Part shown: in pieces, positions 43,444 to 54,708 of the stretch
Position numbering within the stretch: the first letter of the stretch is position 1
Layout of the letters: each line of letters starts with the position of its first letter
Assembly: GCA_963930645.1 (NCBI GenBank)
Contig: OZ005654.1
Coordinates: 269,926,282 to 269,990,281, forward strand
Length of the DNA: 64,000 nt
Origin: Salticus scenicus
Taxonomy: Eukaryota; Arthropoda; Arachnida; Araneae; Salticidae
Direction of reading: 5' to 3'
Made by a program: the position numbers and the translations under genes
The notes under the pieces: model-generated
Databases searched by the model: none
The model's input: only the letters and a program-made list of their open reading frames with translations
What the model was told of the DNA's origin: nothing

Positions 43444-45237
43444 TATATTTAATTTTATAGAAATTAAGTTTGTTTTGTATTAAAAATCATTTGTACTCAT
43501 TTTAATATAGATAATTCCTTTAAAAAAATCTGATGTGGCCCTCACAGACTTTTTCTTACCCTATGTGTCAATGCCGTAAAAACAGATTCCATGTTAAGGA
43601 GTAAGATAACAAACTAGATAACAATAAGATAATACATAGTAAGATAAACTTTATTAACATTTGACATATAATTATGTGTGAGGAGTCTACTGCCCCCTGA
43701 ACCCCTGTTTAATATAGTACTTACATATATACAGAGTTCAAAACTATTATTAAATTTAAATTTTATTCAAAATTGTTCAGAGAACTTTCACCCGCACTAC
43801 TCTTAGAAACTTATCTTGACCAATTTTTTTAAGTAGTGCAATTCATTTGACAATCTTTGAATTGTCTTTAATTATTTGTCTTTAAGTTACTCTAATAGAC
43901 ATACACAAAGATCAACTGTCAAAAACTTGACTTTAGTATTCATGGAACCTCAAAATGCATAATTATACAAAAAACAAGCGCTGAAAATTTAACCTAAAAA
44001 ATAATTTACTTACAGTATGGGTGTGAGGAATTAATTTCCATTCCTGAGCAGCTTTCTTGGACATGGTAAAATACAGTAAACCACTTTAACGATTTACATT
44101 CCATAGAAAAGAATGTTTTTGCTGAATTATTGGTAGCCATGTATATCACCTATAAATTATGTACTTAAATAAAGTACCATATTAATAACACACAGCACAA
44201 CGTAAAATGTCCACCAATTTCCAAATATAGTCCCACTATATTCTAGTTCTTTTGGGTAGCCAGCCCTGTAAATGAATGACAAAAGATTTTCATACCATAT
44301 TCTATACAAAACATGCTTTTATACATATAAAAGTTATCAGTTCATTTCATTTTATTTAGTGCTACCTATAGATGTTAAACAGTACCTACCCAATATTTTG
44401 CCCATAGACATAATGTAGTCTAAGTCTCTTGGATGTCCTTGTACACAAACCATATGTATGATCTCAACAGCAGTTGTTCGGGTCAAAACAACAGCAAGGC
44501 CATTTTATCAGGTGAAAAAACTAAATATGAGTGCATCATCAATGCAGCAAGGTGCACTAATTTCCACTATGAAATTTTAAAGTGACTGTTGTATATGGCT
44601 TCAGAGGCAATCAACCTTTTTATACCTACTGCTCACTTTTGTATGTCTGTTAATAGTAAAATTTTCTAACTGCCTACCAATTCTAAAAATGGTGATTTAT
44701 AAAATAGAGATGTAATTTTACTTTATTAAACAGAGTTATAGCAAGCTAAAGCATTTTTCTATTTCAATGTTCTTTAAAAGTCAATTAAATTTTAAAATTG
44801 GAATTGCTTCAGCATCATACAAGGAACACTACATTTTTCTATTTCAATATTTTTAAAAAGTCAAACCCCTGCCACCCACCATAAAATAATAATGCTCTAA
44901 AACATCATTTGTTAATTTTTGAAATAATGCTACTGTCTAACAAACAGATATTTCAAAATTGATTAAAACAAGTAAAAATATTGAAAAGTTATTGAAAGTA
45001 AACAAGTAAAAATATTGAAAACATTTGCATAAAAAAAAAAAAATGTTAAATGTTTGGTTTCAGCCCAAACAGATGAACGTTAGGGTTAATGTAATTATTA
45101 ATAAGGGAAATTACTTTTCTTTCCTCGTTCCATAACTACATAAATTCCAGTATGTACAGTATGATTTATATTTAGCATAAATTTTTATTTGTTCAACTTA
45201 CTTCAGTATTTTGAGACAACATTCATTCATTTTTTAG
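43444..45237 (+). other. Duox intron, no recognised gene
   Basis: AT-rich sequence with short frames only. No TIR pair or protein similarity was recognised before the terminal Duox exon acceptor. Confidence 0.5.
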
Positions 45238-45360
45238 GTGAGTAAAATAGCTGTATTTAGTTGTGGGCCACCACAAATGACTAGGAGTGTGCAACTTTCT
45301 TGTGAGGAGCTAAATAAATGTGAAGGAGCTATATTTGTGCATCATTATGAAAATTTTTGA
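45238..45360 (+). CDS. Duox: Duox terminal exon with stop codon
   Basis: 40 codons plus TGA (45358-45360), AG at 45236-45237, phase 0 entry. It encodes VSKIAVFSCGPPQMTRSVQL and ends IFVHHYENF. CGPP and the C-terminal HYENF are the diagnostic end of Duox/NOX proteins; the terminal aromatic contacts the flavin in this family. The residue after CGPP is Gln rather than the Gly seen in CGPPGM of typical Duox. This fixes the 3' end of the coding sequence and the plus-strand orientation of the gene. Confidence 0.96.
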   Translation: MSKIAVFSCGPPQMTRSVQLSCEELNKCEGAIFVHHYENF

Positions 45361-45490
45361 ATTCTTGTTTATTTATTTATTTTTTTTTTTTCTTACAATA
45401 ATTCATTTTCATATATCTTTTTAAATATTATGCTAAATTTGTTCAAAGTTTATTATCATAAACTATTGTTTTATTTTTGCTTTTATTTTA

Positions 45491-45496
45491 AATAAA
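45491..45496 (+). terminator. Duox: Candidate Duox polyadenylation signal
   Basis: AATAAA about 130 bp after the Duox stop codon, followed by a T-rich stretch. It is the closest good signal I see, but AT-rich sequence makes chance AATAAA common. Confidence 0.3.
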
Positions 45497-46053
45497 TAGT
45501 TTTCTTTTTTATGTGTAGCAGTTTTTGATTGAATTATACACACACATTATAACAACTAAAAGTTATGAGATTTCTTTCTACCTACTATTATTTAGTGTTT
45601 GTCAGAATGAAAATGCTAGGAAATTTTGGAGGGGAGAGATTGTGATTGAAATGAGATTATTGAAAGTTATTACAAAAAACATTTATCCATCAATTTCTTA
45701 TATTAATTTACTCGGAAGGTAGATATTGAAGGACAAGGATTCCGTAATGATAATCTAGCTATTAATTTTGTTAAAAATTTTGTATTTTTTGCATAGAGAT
45801 ATTAGAAATGTACAATACATTTTACTTATTTATTAAAAAATAATAAGGATTATACAATATAGCTATTACCTTATTTAATATTTTTTTTTTTTTTTTTTTT
45901 TACAAAGTGATATAAGTGTACAATCTATTGTACTTTTTATTTAAAATAATTTTACATAATAGCCATTCTTAGTTTTAAAAATATATAATTGCATAAAAGA
46001 AATTTTTAGAATTTTTTAAAATATTATAAAACCAGAATTTTAAAGAAACCAGT

Positions 46054-46084
<31 letters not shown>

Positions 46085-46519
46085 TTAATGCTAAAAATTT
46101 CATCTATGTTATTTTCAAAATTTTATCATTCTCCCAACATATACAGAAATATTTCACGACTTACAAAAGGTTGTTAATCTATTTTTCATCCCATTTCTTT
46201 TATTTTAATTTGTATAAAATGTATATATCTGCTTTGAAAATTTACAAAAGATTTGTTTGGTTAAATTAAATAAAAATTTCTCTTTTGATTAAAAAAGATT
46301 TGAAATTTTTATATTTATTACAACAAAACTAATTTTGATTAACAAACTATTATTAAATTTTTATTCTCTAAGTTCTGTTGTTCAAGCTTAATTTTAAAAG
46401 TTTTATAAATCAAACAATATCTAATCTTCATTTTCTTCAATGAAAATTTTGTTTTATCTTGTTAAAAATGGCTGAAAGGATAAAACAAAATATTGCTTAG
46501 ATGTTTAATATTAGTGCAA
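45497..46519 (+). other. Intergenic, T-rich, no recognised feature
   Basis: Homopolymer T tracts at 45881-45901 and 46052-46077. The frame 45525-45722 resembles no protein and has no supporting splice or promoter context. Confidence 0.5.
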
Positions 46520-46660
46520 GTTTAAAATTAGTATGTTGTGGCCATCACAAAACTTTCTATACAAATTCACATAATGCAAATTATTTATTAAAGTTTTTTT
46601 TTTAATTATTATAATGAATGCAGATAATTCTCATCTCAGGAAAGTATAACACTAAATGTT
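46520..46660 (+). repeat. Internally deleted relative of the 10.9-12.2 kb repeat
   Basis: AGTATGTTGTGGCCATCACA matches the left edge of the 10926-12195 repeat. It is followed within about 30 bp by TACAAATTCACATAAT and AATGAATGCAGATAATT, which correspond to the far right of that repeat (about 12090-12170). The middle is missing. Confidence 0.6.
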
Positions 46661-46858
46661 TAAAGAAAATAAATTTTATGCTCTACAACATTTTTTTTTT
46701 GTCTGCCTCTCGCACATAGACATGTTCTAAAAATGGTCAAAAAGGGTTCTTGACTTCTCAAAACATGTAAATCCTTCAGTAACCAGAAGTCTAAAAAATT
46801 TTATGAAACTAATATATTTTAATTAAAAATTTTATTAATTCATCAACCATGAAATTCA

Positions 46859-47147
46859 TTTTAGATAAATTGGAGTGTAAGGTTGGTTTTCCGCAGAAAT
46901 TTCATGGTCTATCGGAGATGTGCCACAATTAATATTCTCATGTGTTATATATGCATTTGCAGACATGGTGACTTTGCCAACGTATATTATGTGAGAAATG
47001 CCAAGCTGGTTATCAGCCAGGGTAGCTCAGTAGTAGAGCATCAACACAGTAAGCAGAATGCCCAGGTTAGTTTCCTGGCTCTGACATTTTCATATAGTTG
47101 GTATAAATAAAAAAAATAAAAAACTTGCACTCTAATTTATCTAAAAT
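46859..47147 (+). mobile_element. Short TIR element enclosing a tRNA-like sequence
   Basis: The left end (TTTTAGATAAATTGGAGTGT at 46859 on) is repeated in inverse at the right end (ACTCTAATTTATCTAAAA, ending 47146). This gives a TIR of about 25 bp with three mismatches. TA next to GATAAATT could be the duplicated target. The 289-bp unit contains a tRNA-like segment at 47016-47085, placing a Pol III-type internal promoter inside a TIR element. Confidence 0.7.
47016..47085 (+). repeat. tRNA-like sequence (degenerate tRNA or SINE head)
   Basis: The A box and D arm are near perfect (TAGCTCAGTAGTAGAGC, 47023-47039). The T arm folds as CCAGG, loop TTAGTTT, CCTGG (47062-47078). The acceptor arm GCCAGGG/CTCTGAC pairs with one mismatch and one wobble. 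The anticodon stem has two mismatches and the loop lacks the usual T33, so this is a pseudo-tRNA or SINE head, not a working gene. Confidence 0.6.
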
Positions 47148-48764
47148 AATTATTTCCTTTTATTGAATGTAGAAAAAACTAATAGTAATTATAAATCAAT
47201 TAAATGTTATCAATACTAAATCATAGAATAAAATAAAATGAAGACTAGGTTTGTGATTTGGCTTTTTAGTTAAGTTAAATAATGAAATCTATTTTGCTAC
47301 TGTACTGTTGCAAAAAATTGGAATATGACCTTGCAAATGTTCATTTTTAAATAGGGGTTTCTGAATGTTAACCCGATCAGGTTATCATTTTTTTTGGCAC
47401 CTTGTCAGTTTATCATGGGTCTTCTATTCATAACTTTTGAACAAATTGAGATATTTGAAAAATTCAGATTGCATAATAAAATTTAAAAATGGTATTTTTA
47501 TGGAAAAAATCATGGACACGATAGATAGGTATTTCTTCTATATATGGATTCTTAGATTTGAGAAAAGAAAAATGGCTCGGGTCTCCAACGATTATTTCCC
47601 CCAAGTCGTAAGTGGGGCTTTTGTCTGCTGAGAGTCCAACATCGATGGGTATTTTGTGTGAAAAAAATAGTTATATAAATTTACTAAGTAAGCAAACAAA
47701 GGAACAAGAAATGCAAAAAAAAAAAAAAAAAAAAGTAGTCTGAATATAATTATATAAATATGTAAAAAATAAAGTATGAAAAAATCCAATACTTTAATTT
47801 CATAGATAAGATACAATAGCAAAGGACTGAATTATGAAAAATATAATTTAACAAGTACAAAAATTCTCATATCTGAGATTAAAAAACAAAAATTATAACA
47901 GACTTTAAATAAAATGTAAAAATTTGCATACATGTATATAAAGTTCATTATATATTAGAGAAGATTTAAGCAAAGTACTCAGCACATGGAATGAATACAA
48001 ATTTACATGTGCAGTTAAATTTTCCACATTTAAGAAGAAATATTATTGGTTTGATTCTAAATTGTACAGAATTAATGACATTCAGATGCAGTAAATTTTA
48101 AAAGTGCATTATTTAAATCATGCATAAAAAATAAATTTTAAAATGTTACAAAATTGTATGTTGATAAAATTTACTTTAAAATTTGTAACATTACCAGGAT
48201 ATATAAAGACAGAATATGAAACCGAAAAGATTTTTTAAAAAATTGAACATTTAAAACATAAGAGATAAATCTGTATTAATGCACATTGTACAACAGACAA
48301 TTCTGCACTAAATTTACATAAAAGCTTACCTAAGAAAAACAAACATAATAAATAAAAGAAATATTTAAAATATCTACATCATTAAATTTTTAATGCTTCT
48401 TTATCAACATGATGTTTTAATAATGCATATATAGTTAACTGTAAAATTTTCAAACACTGAAAATGTTGGTCTACAAAAAAATCTGAACATGTTTTGTAAA
48501 ACTTCATTAAGCCACTTTATTGTGAATTCTAACACATAATAGAATGTTTAATTTTGCATAATTTTATGTAGCTAATAACTAAAATGTCACTTTTCTTCAG
48601 TTGATAAAGTTTGGTTTATTTATTTATTTTTTTTTTTTTACTGGTGATAGCCAAACTACATGTAGTATTTTTGCAACTGATTGCAGAAAAATGCTATGTT
48701 AAAAAACAAAATTGCCTTTTTTTCAAAGCCAACAACCAAAATGTCTAATGAAGCCCAATAAATA

Positions 48765-48796
<32 letters not shown>

Positions 48797-49317
48797 TTAA
48801 TTACCAAAATAAAATTTTTGTGGCTGAAATATGGCATTTTACTACTGATTGACAAAATTCACCACTAATAAATTCATTGCTAATTGACAACTATATGTGC
48901 TGTTTAAAAAAAAAAAAAAAAAAAAATTAAATCCTCCAGTTTTTATGAAGGATCTATTTACAAACCCAAATTTTTCCAAGATATATTCATGAAATTTAAA
49001 TAACACTTAAAATAAATATAAGCTCTCTTTTTCTCCCTCCCTCCCAGCAAAACAATTTAATTTGCCTCCATTCATAATATTGATAAGGTATTCCCCTTTT
49101 AGAAAAATTAAATTTCAAACCCTGCAAATATAGTTGCATTTTTTTTTTTTTTAAATAAATCATATTAGCAGTCTGCAGAACTTTAAATTGTGAATGTAAT
49201 GATCTGTGAAGTCTAAAAAGTTTGATGATCTTTTCACTATAATGTAATTCTGTAATAATGAAATTATATTTCTTGTATGAGAATATTGCCATCAAAACTT
49301 AAAAAAAAAAAAAAACA
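47148..49317 (+). other. Intergenic AT-rich sequence
   Basis: No gene is recognised. Short AT/GT microsatellite at about 48765-48797 and homopolymers at 47717-47733 and 48907-48925. Confidence 0.5.
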
Positions 49318-49321
49318 TTAA

Positions 49322-49549
49322 CCCGTTAGTAGTCGCTATAAACAGCGCCACCTATTACAGATTGCGCACTTTTTATTTAACTCTCAACAATAATTTTAAG
49401 AAGTGATGTGATCGACGTTCCTTCGACTTTATTCTCGTTTTATGTATACCAAATGCTATTTCTAAAAATTTTCGATGGCTATTCAATAAAAAAATCTGGC
49501 AACACTTAAGGATGGGCGGCAAATCGACCAACTAGCGACTACTAACGGG
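49322..49549. mobile_element. piggyBac-type MITE
   Basis: TTAA at 49318-49321 and 49550-49553 directly flanks perfect inverted ends CCCGTTAGTAGTCGCTA and TAGCGACTACTAACGGG. TTAA target duplication plus TIRs starting CCC is the hallmark of piggyBac-family elements. At 228 bp there is no transposase, so it is non-autonomous. Confidence 0.85.
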
Positions 49550-49553
49550 TTAA

Positions 49554-51159
49554 TTGTAAAATATATTTGACTTCAGATTTTTCTGTAATGGATTTACATT
49601 GTAATAAATTGATCAGTTTTATAAATGTTGCAAGTAACAAATTTCAAAATAAACTAGTACTAAATTTATATCTATTATAAAAGTATACAATATTCTGTAT
49701 TATTATTTATATATAATTCATTACAATGATCAAACAGCAGGAAGGAAGACCAGAATTAAAAATCCCCAAAAATACATGAACTATAATAAGAAGGAGCAGA
49801 GGGGCAACACATGTACCATTTTTTTCTTAATTAACAGAGAAAAGCAGCAAATGTTACTAAATATAAAAATACATTTTAAAAAATAATATAAAACACAAAA
49901 AGTATTATAGTACACCAAAAGTAGAGTGGTTTATCAAAATCATTGAATATTTTTAAGGATAAAAATTCACTGAACTGTAAAGCAAGCATAAGAATATAGT
50001 AAAAAAAAAGAGGAAACAATGAACATAATTAAATGCATTATATTATACGTAACACAGATAATTTAACAGTTTTAATACTTTAATTTATCACAATACTATA
50101 AAACTACTATTAAAATTATGACCAGAGGCGGATTTAACCCTATAAACATTAAGCCCGTCTTTTTCCAGCATACATAGTCAAAATAAAAAGCTGGTGTAGC
50201 TAAATTTTGAAATTTATGCTTTTTTCAAGAAAATAAGATTAATAAACATATTTATATTATGCATAGTATTAATTTTATGAATCATTAAACAGATATACCG
50301 AAAAATGGCTAACACTGAGAGGGTTAAGTTAGATTGCACCCTAGGCCTATTTGTCTATCCCCCACCCCCACATTTTGAAATGCATATACATTATAATAAT
50401 AGTAATAAATATAATAAAACTAAGGAAAGCTATATTATTCTTCGATACATCAATCACTATGAAACATTTCATATAATAATTAGTTCATATTTAAAAAACA
50501 AATTAATCTAGTGTAATCATGAAAAAGATTGCTTGATTTGGTTTCTCTTTTGAATATATGAATAAATATGCAGAATTAAAATTTTTACTTACTTACAAAC
50601 AGACAAATATTACATTTATATTTTCAATAAATATGGAAATTATTATGTTTTATAAATAGACAAGCTGCTATGCTTCAGAATATTAACTTTACAGCTTTCT
50701 GTTTGTTAATTTCTATTTAAATCATTACATAATTATTTTTAAAAAGTAATTCTACTCTCATTAAAAAAAAAAAAACGTGCGAGTCGTAGCAAGAATCTTC
50801 CAAATTTGTTTGTATACTGACGATTGAAAACCTAATCAGTTTTGAATTCCTGCTGCTTTTTACATTTGAATTCGTGTATAAAATTGAACCTTTTACATAG
50901 TTTAATAAATTTATAAATTTTACCTCTTTTTTTTATAGTTGATAAAATGATGCTAATTTTTATCAAAAACAGAAAAATAAGAAATAATCCATGCATTTAT
51001 GTAGGCCTAAAAAGATGCACTTGCCTGTGGCAACTATTAAAAAAATAAAATAAAAATCTGATGACTTAAAAAATTAAACTTGCCATTTATTTTTTCTCCT
51101 GTGGCTATGATAAGAATGAATATCATTAATTGACCAGTACATGAAAATTGTGTATTTCT
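49554..51159 (+). other. Intergenic AT-rich sequence
   Basis: No gene is recognised. A GGCGGATTTAACCC phrase near 50127 resembles hAT-type element ends, but no partner end is found nearby. Confidence 0.45.
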
Positions 51160-51690
51160 GGAGTTAAATGTAAAATGGCAGTGAAATGATTTTATCAGAA
51201 ATTTCATTGATTTGCTGTAAAATAATCACTTACTTTGGGAATCAACTTAAAAAGACAATTTCATTGATTAGCAGTAAAATAGTAGCCCATTTCTGGGAGG
51301 AAAAAAAAAATTGTGCATTCGGCGATTAGTTACAAAAATATCCTGTTTTGTCCATAAGCAATAGAGTGTAGATTGCACAATTTATCTGTGGACTGATCTG
51401 CTTCTAATAAAAAGTTATATTTCAAAACATTTTTAATAAAAATCAACAATCTTAAAACTGATACTTCACACAATCAATAAAACAAACAAAAACAGTGAAA
51501 TTGAAACGATAAAAATTCAGCATATTTAATACAGACACTTTACAAACATCAGACAATTTTTAAAAAGTTAAATGAGAAAATTAATCTAGTAGTGGCAATC
51601 AATCGAAAAATTTGTGAAAAAGTGTCAATTTAAAGGATCTACTGGGCCACTGGGGAGTAACTTAAAACATAAATTTCCAGGCCTACATTT
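51160..51690 (+). repeat. Relative of the repeat flanking the 172-bp array in Duox intron
   Basis: The block at 51335-51420 (TTTTGTCCATAAGCAATAGA, then ATTGCACAA) resembles 2085-2170. The block at 51460-51690 (AATACAGACACTTTACAAAC, CATCAGACAATTTTTAAAAA, ending AATTTCCAGG) resembles 3220-3455. The roughly 1 kb that separates the blocks in the Duox intron, including the 172-bp array, is absent here. Confidence 0.55.
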
Positions 51691-52101
51691 ATACATGTAG
51701 TTACTACTAGAAAATTCACAGAAAATATAAAACTAAACAAATAAATAAAATTTTGAATATATATATATAATTTTGAATTTTACTAGTGAAAATTTTAACA
51801 AAACAAAATAGTTTTAAATGCAGTATTATTAACATGCAATTATGCTCGATTTAATGAATGTCAGTGATTTTCAACCATTCATTTAATTTAAATTGCACCT
51901 TTACTTATAATATATATATATATTACAAATTTGCATTATACAATGTAACACACAGCATTACACTTACATAACAGGGTATGATAAATAACCATATACCATT
52001 ATCAAATAATAAACTAGATTTTAGATGACACTTACATTTTTTATTTTCCTTTTTGAAAGTAGAATTTGAAGGTGTCCCAATCATACAAGTATCCTTAAAT
52101 G

Positions 52102-52250
52102 TAATATTTTAAGGGTAGAGTGTTGGAAGTGTCAGGTCTTTTTAGCAGCAACTGATTATTGTGGGTCTATCAATTGCTGCTAAAAAGACCTAATATTTTA
52201 AGGCTAAGTGTCATAGGGATTTTTAGCAGCAACTGATTATTGTGGGTCTA
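52102..52250 (+). repeat. Tandem duplication with perfect 18-bp hairpin
   Basis: AGGTCTTTTTAGCAGCAA (52134-52151) pairs perfectly with TTGCTGCTAAAAAGACCT (52174-52191) around a 22-nt loop. In addition TTTTAGCAGCAACTGATTAT and GTGGGTCTA recur 81 bp downstream, and TAATATTTTAAGG recurs 89 bp downstream. It may be a small fold-back element or a stem-loop transcript source. Confidence 0.6.
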
Positions 52251-54291
52251 CCAAGGATGTTCATCCATTCTGTGTGCATAATTTTTAATAGCCAATTGCT
52301 AGGGGAAAACACTGCATTAAAATGTAAAAGGATTAACGAAAATATACAAATGGTAATGAAATTATAAATTCTGTTAATGAAGTATGAAGAAGTTTTATTT
52401 TGATATTTTAACATCATAACAGAATTTAATACCAGAAAAATCTTGATATTTTAAACATAAAACAATTTGATTATTTTAAAATTCCATATTTTTGTATTTT
52501 TTTAAATTAAAAGCATTGGAAATAAAATTTATAATTAAAGTTTTCAATAACTTATTATTTTCTTAAAATTATGAAGCGTGCAATATTGTTTACATGAGAA
52601 AAATAATGCAACATATGATTTTCAATCACATCAGCAGAGTGACTGACTATAAAGAAAGGTAGTTATTTTTGCTATGAATGGTATTTTGAAAAGATACGAG
52701 AATTTAAATAGGATGTTTAGCAGGAAAAGCAGAAAACAAGTCAGGAGAAATTGAAATGAAACAATAAAGTATAGTAAATATTTTGTGAAATATAGGGAAA
52801 TTGTAAAGAATTATAAAATATAGGACATTTTTCATGATCTTAAAAAATATATAAGAAAAAAAAAATAGGAAATATAGGAACATTTTGAGCCGTGCTTATT
52901 GATAATACCTTTCATTGGTTAAAAACTTTTGATTGATATTTAGACTAATGGCTGCATCACATGAGAGATTTCGCTCAGCCTTTTACTAAACAAACCATAC
53001 TCAACTTTTGCGAAAAATGGTCGAACAAGTTGATTACCTCAAACCTTGAATCTTTCCCTGTACACTGCTTTGTTGTGTTTAGTAAAATATTGTATGAAAA
53101 TCTCTCGTGTGATATGACCATAAGTTGAAGAATTTTCTCCCAGGTCTAAATTTCATGCAACTAGTAGATCACAAAGAGTTGCAAAAAGTTTGAATTAGCA
53201 TTTTTTAATTTTACAATTAAATTAGACTGACAATTTGGAAACTGTTTCAAACTTATATAAGTTTTGAATGGGATTTTAATTTAAATTATTAAATAGCTCT
53301 TTAGCCTTTCATGATATATACGTATGACATAATTTTATTCCATTAATATATAAAATGACTAATTATGTAAGCAATAAATTGCGTACATTATCTATGTTCT
53401 ACAATAATGCATTATTCAAATAATCCTTTTTATTATTTCCTCCTCCAAACACACACAAACAAATCTGATTTAAATGTTTTATTTTTCACAATTTGGAAGT
53501 TATTAGATCTAACCAATTCTATTTATTTTATAATGTTACAAATTACTATTAAAAATACAAACAAATAAGATTTTTATTAAATAACAAAATAAAGTAAATG
53601 TAATACAGAAAGTGGAATAAAATACTAGAATATATTTCATATTAATTCTATACCAGTATAAGTCAATTAAAATAAATAGCTTTCCAACATAAAATTAAAA
53701 ATAAGTTAATACATATTAACATGTATATGTTGAAGTACAAATAAATATTACACTTTTTTGTTTGGGAAAGATTTCAAATGATGTGAAAGAACATGGTATG
53801 TAAACAAAGTATATTTGCAATATCAATTATTAATAATTATATACATTATTAGAACTTACAATTATAGATATAAATACAAATAGATAGGTTAGCTATTATA
53901 ACATCTATCCATTTAAGAGTCACAATTATTGAAATTTATTTGATGTAATTTTTAAAATTTTAATCTGGTGGTTAGATTTGCTTGCAACCAACTTTAGAAA
54001 AGGGACAATGTTGGGCTGCTATTGCTTGAAGTGCTAAGAACTTTGAAACAGAAAATACAAAATATTTATTTAATATTTTATAGCTTCTTCAGGAGTTATC
54101 ACATGATACTTTTATAAAATGTTTCTATTTTTTTTTAGTATTTTTAATTAAATGGTTCAATGAAACTATTAACTTGATATTAAACACTATATAGAATGAC
54201 ATTAATGGAAGGTTTTAAATTATTTTTTCCGCACAAAAATAAATGAAAAAATTCACAAAAAAAGGGACCGAAAATTGAAACCTGGATCAAT
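52251..54291 (+). other. Intergenic AT-rich sequence
   Basis: No gene, TIR pair or array is recognised between the hairpin and the BEL/Pao insertion. Confidence 0.5.
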
Positions 54292-54296
54292 CCCTG

Positions 54297-54632
54297 TGTT
54301 GCCGCTCACCTTAGTTTGGCTATATGCGCAACCTTGGCGCGCATCTCTTGTTCACTTGCATTCCCGCCTTAGCGGAGTAGTTGTATTGTTTTTCGTTATA
54401 AGAGTAACATCTCTCTTGTTTATCTTGTTCGGTGATATGGTTCACCTTTTTTATAGTTTGCGTTGACTATGGTGTCAACATATTTGAATACGTTAATAAT
54501 ACGTCCTCTAATAACTGTAAATATGTACATACGATATGTAAATAATACTCTAATTAAATGTTTGTGAAGTAATAGCTTCAGAATAGTAATTATTAAATTG
54601 ATATACAGTCCACTCATAAAGTATCGTCAACA
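54297..54632 (+). repeat. 5' LTR of BEL/Pao element
   Basis: Begins TGTTGCCGCTCACC and ends CGTCAACA, so the ends form the short TGTTG...CAACA inverted repeat. The middle has GCGCAACCTTGGCGCGC. No difference from the 3' LTR was seen by eye. A small antisense frame inside both LTRs is a by-product, not a gene. Confidence 0.95.
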
Positions 54633-54708
54633 TTTGGTCTAGTAGAACCGGAGGAAGATCAATCGTAATATAATGAAAAATAGTGGTGCTCATTGATGAA
54701 AATTAATT

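Noticed and set aside
47016..47085. Functional tRNA gene
   Set aside because: Anticodon stem has two mismatches, the base before the anticodon is not T, and it lies inside a TIR element.
50120..50340. GGCGGATTTAACCC block resembling hAT MITE ends
   Set aside because: No matching inverse end or target duplication found within 1 kb.
54420..54617. Identical 65-codon antisense frame here and at 60253-60450
   Set aside because: Both lie wholly inside the BEL/Pao LTRs, so identity reflects LTR identity, not a duplicated gene.
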